Below, one piece after another: positions 32,478-35,311 of a stretch of 35,311 bases of DNA. Both the position numbers and the translations under genes were made by a program. The stretch is taken from the NCBI RefSeq assembly GCF_900143625.1, contig NZ_FRFF01000024.1:1-35311 (forward strand), read 5' to 3'. Origin of the DNA: Nocardiopsis sp. JB363 (GTDB lineage: Bacteria; Actinomycetota; Actinomycetes; Streptosporangiales; Streptosporangiaceae). The notes below the pieces were generated by a model, which saw nothing but the letters and a program-made list of their open reading frames with translations, was not told the DNA's origin and did no database searches. Position 1 is the first letter of the stretch. Every line of letters starts with the position of its first letter.

Positions 32478-33389
32478 TCAGTCGTGGCGGGCGCCTTCGT
32501 GGTCGGCGTGGCCGGGCGGCTCCAATTGCAGCGTCGAGTGGTCCACGTCGAAGTGGCCGCTCAGACACTCGTGCAGCTCGTCGAGCATCCGTCCGGTGTC
32601 GCGCAGGTCCTCCTCGGCCACCACCACGTGCGCGGACATCACGGGCACCCCGGAGGTGATGGTCCACACGTGCAGGTCGTGCACGTCGATGACGGCCGGA
32701 TGTCCCATCAGGTGCGAGCGCAGATCGGCCAGGTCCATGCCCTTGGGCGCGGCCTCCAGCAGGATGTGCACGGCCTCCTTGAGCAGCGACCACGCGCGGG
32801 GCACGATGATCGCGGCGATGCCGAGCGAGATCAGGGTGTCGGCCTGCTGCCACCCGGTGAACAGCACGATGAGACCACCGATGATCACCCCCACGGAGGC
32901 GAGCGCGTCGCTCATCACCTCCAGGTAGGCCCCCTTGACGTTGAGGCTCTCCTTGGCGCCGGACTTCAGCACGAACATCGCCACGATGTTCATCACCAGA
33001 CCGAAGCCGGCGACCATGACCATGCCGAGCCCGGAGACCTCCGCGGGTTCGCGGAACCGGTCGACCGCCTCCGCCACGATGAACCCGCACAGGGCGAACA
33101 GCACGATCGCGTTGACGGCGGCGGCGAGGATCTCGGCGCGTTGGAGACCGAAGGTGCGCTTGCCGATGGCCGGGCGGCCCGCGATCCACACGGCCGCGAG
33201 GGCCAAAGCGACCCCGAAGGAGTCGGTAACGGTGTGTCCGGCGTCGGCGAGCAGGGCGAGACTGCCGCTGAACGTCGCCCCGGTGACCTGGACCACCGCC
33301 ACGGTGAGCATCAGCCCCAGAACCACGGCGAGCCTGCGCTTGTTGGCGGCGCCGGCCGTGATCGGCCCGTGGTCGTGTCCCACGCCCAT
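32478..33389 (-). CDS. CDF-family divalent metal cation exporter
   Basis: 303 residues, six membrane helices. The two metal-binding motifs of the CDF family are DAGHTVTDS in helix 2 (H-x3-D) and EVMSDALASVGV in helix 5, where Asp replaces the first His (D-x-x-S/D type rather than H-x3-D). The C-terminal cytosolic ferredoxin-like domain (DVHDLHVWTITSGVPVMSAHVV) is complete, and a His-rich tail (PPGHADHEGARHD) ends the protein. It should export zinc, cadmium or cobalt in exchange for protons. Divergent from a CmtR-like sensor whose operators lie in between. Confidence 0.9.
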   Translation of the reverse strand: MGVGHDHGPITAGAANKRRLAVVLGLMLTVAVVQVTGATFSGSLALLADAGHTVTDSFGVALALAAVWIAGRPAIGKRTFGLQRAEILAAAVNAIVLFALCGFIVAEAVDRFREPAEVSGLGMVMVAGFGLVMNIVAMFVLKSGAKESLNVKGAYLEVMSDALASVGVIIGGLIVLFTGWQQADTLISLGIAAIIVPRAWSLLKEAVHILLEAAPKGMDLADLRSHLMGHPAVIDVHDLHVWTITSGVPVMSAHVVVAEEDLRDTGRMLDELHECLSGHFDVDHSTLQLEPPGHADHEGARHD

Positions 33390-33436
33390 CGTCTCCCCCG
33401 TCCTCGCGGTGTGTTCGGTCGTTTAGTACACCCTAG

Positions 33437-33468
33437 GCTGTTTATACAGCCTTCGCTGTCTATACAGC
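33437..33468. promoter_or_regulatory. Two tandem 14-bp dyads for the metal sensor
   Basis: GCTGTTTATACAGC (33437-33450) and GCTGTCTATACAGC (33455-33468) differ at one base and lie 18 bases apart centre to centre. Both contain TATACA, so they probably overlap the -10 boxes of the divergent promoters. ArsR-family repressors of the CmtR type would be released by metal. Confidence 0.7.
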
Positions 33469-33489
33469 AAGCTATGTACAATGATTTTC

Positions 33490-33831
33490 ATGTTGACCTC
33501 AGAGCAACGCCTCTCCGCGATCCAGCGTCTCGGGCGCGCACTGTCCGACCCCACCCGGTGCCGCCTGCTGCTGGCCCTCCTGGAGGGTCCCGACTACCCC
33601 GCCGGGCTCGCCGACCGGCTCGGGCTCACCCGGCAGAACGTCTCGAACCACCTCGCCTGCCTGCGCGACTGCGGCCTCGTGCACACGCACGCCCGCGGGC
33701 GTCAGGTCAGCTACGAATTGGTCGACGACTCCCTCGCCCACGCCCTGGAGGACCTCCTTCAGGTGGTCTGGGGCACCACCCAGCCGCACGAGACGCTCAC
33801 CCCTTCAGGGGAACAGTCCCGGGCCGTCTGA
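33490..33831 (+). CDS. CmtR-like ArsR-family metal sensor
   Basis: 113 residues from ATG 33490; the in-frame ATG at 33481 is less likely, because the N-terminus MLTSEQRLSAIQRLGRALSDPTRCR aligns with that of Mycobacterium tuberculosis CmtR, as I recall it. The winged helix reads LTRQNVSNHLACLRDCGLV, with both Cys of the C-x3-C cadmium/lead site. In CmtR a Cys at position 4 and a C-terminal Cys (102) are also present; here position 4 is Ser and the tail has His (QPHETL) instead. The site may thus prefer a different metal. It should repress itself and the CDF exporter. Confidence 0.9.
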   Translation: MLTSEQRLSAIQRLGRALSDPTRCRLLLALLEGPDYPAGLADRLGLTRQNVSNHLACLRDCGLVHTHARGRQVSYELVDDSLAHALEDLLQVVWGTTQPHETLTPSGEQSRAV

Positions 33832-33955
33832 ACCATCCCGCCGCGCCGCCGCCCGGCCCGTCCCGACGTTCGAGCCTCGCCCCCGGGTCTTGGCGGTCCT
33901 CGCTCGGCGCACGCGTACGGTCGCGCATCGTGTGTACTCTGTGTGCTCACTTCCG

Positions 33956-33975
33956 GGTGTCCGGAACCGGACACC
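33956..33975. promoter_or_regulatory. 20-bp perfect dyad upstream of the RND gene
   Basis: GGTGTCCGG, AA, CCGGACACC is a perfect inverted repeat with a 2-base centre. The centre is too short for a terminator loop, so a regulator site is more likely. Confidence 0.35.
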
Positions 33976-34070
33976 GTGATGTCCGTTACACCCTCGGGCG
34001 CTTTCTCTGTGGCGCGAAGGTCCACCTGGGGCCGGGGATCTCCTTCTTTGGGAACGTGTCCCTAACTTTG

Positions 34071-34088
34071 GTCGGGGTCGACCCTGAC
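34071..34088. promoter_or_regulatory. 18-bp imperfect dyad upstream of the RND gene
   Basis: GTCGGGGTCGACCCTGAC is symmetric around GTCGAC with one mismatched pair. It lies about 60 bases upstream of a TATAAC box at 34148. Confidence 0.3.
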
Positions 34089-34424
34089 GGAAGGCTGACA
34101 TCTCCCTGAGAGTCCCCTGAAGTCACCGGAGTCGGTGCAACTTCCGATATAACGCGTCGTAAGGTGAATGTGCGCCCGGCGGATGCGGGGCCCGACGACG
34201 GGCCGTCCCGGCGTTCGCACGTTCGTCCGCGACTCGGACGGCGAGTTCGAGCACGACCGGTGATACGCGCGCCACGAGCACGCGTCCCGCCCGGACGAAC
34301 ACCTGCGTCCCCCACCACACAACTCGCGGATCGGCCCGTGCCCCCAGGCCGCCCTTTCGATCACGAACGGGCGCCCCCGGTCCGGGACCGTCCCATACCG
34401 GCGAGCTAGGAGCGAGCACCTCTC

Positions 34425-34508
34425 ATGTCCAGACCGGCCATCACGGCACACGGCGAGCGGTCCCCGGAGGGACCCACCGCCCCCCACGCGAAAGGGACGA
34501 ACGCGTGA
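34425..34508 (+). CDS. 27-codon leader ORF coupled to the RND gene
   Basis: ATG 34425, AGGAG at 34408-34412, stop TGA at 34506-34508 overlapping the GTG start of the RND permease (GTGA). The peptide is MSRPAITAHGERSPEGP and then a short Pro/His-rich end. It has no recognised domain. The overlap suggests translational coupling or an upstream peptide that senses ribosome stalling. The ribosome-site spacing (12) is longer than ideal, so its translation is uncertain. Confidence 0.4.
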   Translation: MSRPAITAHGERSPEGPTAPHAKGTNA

Positions 34509-35311
34509 ACCGCCTTTCGGTCATATCGCTCGGCAACCGGGCGCTGGTCCTCCTCATCACGCTGGCCGTACTGGCCTTCGGCACCTTCGCCGCCCTCTCG
34601 GCCAAGCGTGAGCTCTTCCCCGAGATGACCCTGCCGATGGTGATGGTCTCCGCCCAGTACCAGGGCGCGACCCCCCAGGTCGTCGAGGGACAGGTCACCG
34701 AAACCGTCGAACAGGCGCTCCAGGGCGTGGAGGGGATCGACACGATCACCTCCACCTCCAGCACCGGCTCGGCGCAGATCATGGCGGAGTTCGACTACGG
34801 CCGCGACCAGGACGCCCTGGTCCGCGAGGCCCAGGTCGCCGTCGACCAGGTCTCCGGGATGCTTCCCGAGGACGTCAGCACCTCGGTCATGGCCATGAGC
34901 ATGGACATGATGCCGGTGATGCTGCTGGCCGCCGCCTCTGAGAACGGCGACCAGCAGGCGATGGCGTCCACCATCGAGAACGTGCTCATCCCCGAACTGG
35001 AGTCGGTGCCCGGCGTCCGTTCGGCCGACCTCACCGGTCTGCCGGAGGAGCGCGTCGAGCTCACCCCGGACGAGGACGAACTCGTCGACGCGGGTGTGAG
35101 CGTCCAGGACCTGTCCAACACGCTGGAGTCCAGCGGCCTGCTCATGGCCGGCGGCACCATCGACGAGGACGGCCGTAGCCTCAGCGTCACCACCGGCGAC
35201 CAGCACACCAGCATCGAAGCGATCGAGGAGCTGTGGGTGCAGCCCTCCGCGGGCGCGGGTGACGAGTCGGCCGCGATGCCCGGCGCCCCGCCCGCCCCCC
35301 CCCCCCCCCCC
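34505..35311 (+). CDS. RND efflux permease, N-terminal part (cut by window end)
   Basis: 269 codons of a protein that normally has about 1000. GTG 34505 is preceded by AAGGG. The first helix (LGNRALVLLITLAVLAFGTFAALS) and the following porter segment, KRELFPEMTLPMVMVSAQYQGATPQVVEGQVTETVEQALQGVEGI, are the standard start of HAE1-type (AcrB-like) and related actinobacterial RND exporters. VDQVSGMLPEDVSTSVMAM follows, as in the porter domain. The frame then enters an Ala/Pro-rich stretch and a 17-base C run (35295-35311) where the window ends. Drug, dye or metal export is possible; the substrate cannot be told. Confidence 0.88.
   Translation, partial: MNRLSVISLGNRALVLLITLAVLAFGTFAALSAKRELFPEMTLPMVMVSAQYQGATPQVVEGQVTETVEQALQGVEGIDTITSTSSTGSAQIMAEFDYGRDQDALVREAQVAVDQVSGMLPEDVSTSVMAMSMDMMPVMLLAAASENGDQQAMASTIENVLIPELESVPGVRSADLTGLPEERVELTPDEDELVDAGVSVQDLSNTLESSGLLMAGGTIDEDGRSLSVTTGDQHTSIEAIEELWVQPSAGAGDESAAMPGAPPAPPPPP

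Larger units (their letters stand above)
33832..34424. other. 593-base region upstream of the RND gene
   Basis: No convincing ORF. It holds two dyads (33956-33975 and 34071-34088), a TATAAC box at 34148-34153 without a clear -35, and a GC-rich stretch to 34404. The promoter of the RND operon is probably here. Confidence 0.5.

Noticed and set aside
32484..34109. 541-codon plus-strand frame over the CDF and ArsR genes
   Set aside because: Antisense shadow of the exporter. It also crosses the ArsR gene in another frame.
34164..34409. 81-codon ORF upstream of the RND leader
   Set aside because: Arg/Pro-rich translation with no ribosome site or motif.
1..35311. CRISPR array, tRNA, rRNA or replication origin
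   Set aside because: No regularly spaced direct repeats, cloverleaf-like sequences or DnaA-box clusters were seen on either strand.

Overview
The window is GC-rich throughout, uses many GTG/TTG starts and ATGA/GTGA stop-start overlaps, and carries families typical of filamentous actinomycetes: an XRE-DUF5753 regulator with a DUF397 protein and an anti-sigma-like ATPase, a DUF6879 protein, an NB-ARC/TPR STAND protein and a CmtR-like sensor. It most likely comes from a Nocardiopsis-like actinomycete chromosome. The assignment is inferred from gene content; no rRNA or tRNA gene is visible. Both ends are cut, and the right end stops in a 17-base C run inside an RND transporter gene.

Left part (1-7860), accessory in character, with lower GC and weaker codon bias than the rest. 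It holds a protein with two tandem lectin-like repeats, an IS66-type transposase remnant, a secreted protein split by a frameshift in an 8-C run, and an unknown protein. Then comes a compact three-gene unit (88-aa protein, DUF6879 protein, 803-aa NB-ARC/TPR STAND ATPase) behind a good sigma-70-like promoter. A stand-alone formyltransferase converges on it with no gap.

Central metabolic part (8030-20981). First is a carbohydrate/alcohol group: zinc alcohol dehydrogenase, an unusual glucose-6-phosphate-dehydrogenase-like protein translationally coupled to a sugar MFS porter, and a cupin. Next is a catabolic locus: a GntR/FCD regulator divergent from an operon of HpcH/HpaI-type aldolase, nitrilase-family hydrolase, TRAP transporter DctP-DctQ-DctM and an RraA/HMG-aldolase-like protein. 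A palindromic operator lies between regulator and operon. The layout suggests uptake of an organic acid, perhaps carrying an amide or nitrile, and its cleavage to pyruvate-type products; the substrate is not apparent. A complete ECF biotin importer (BioY, ATPase, EcfT) follows.

Regulatory and stress part (21130-28306): a secreted beta-lactamase-like serine hydrolase, a VOC protein, a TetR regulator divergent from a SnoaL-like protein, a FabG-type reductase, then the ATPase / XRE-DUF5753 / DUF397 set. The same 12-bp palindrome, ATGCACGTGCAT, sits 60-73 bases before both the ATPase and the DUF397 gene, on either side of the XRE regulator. A zinc-binding lipoprotein gene with a Zur-box-like site follows.

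Right part (28389-35311), ion and efflux functions: a KtrA/KtrB-type potassium system, a self-regulated TetR plus lactonase-like MBL hydrolase, a CDF metal exporter divergent from a CmtR-like sensor with two 14-bp dyads between them, and a 27-codon leader ORF coupled to the truncated RND permease.

The least explained items are the DUF6879/STAND unit, the TRAP-aldolase-nitrilase operon, and the shared operator of the XRE/DUF397/ATPase set.
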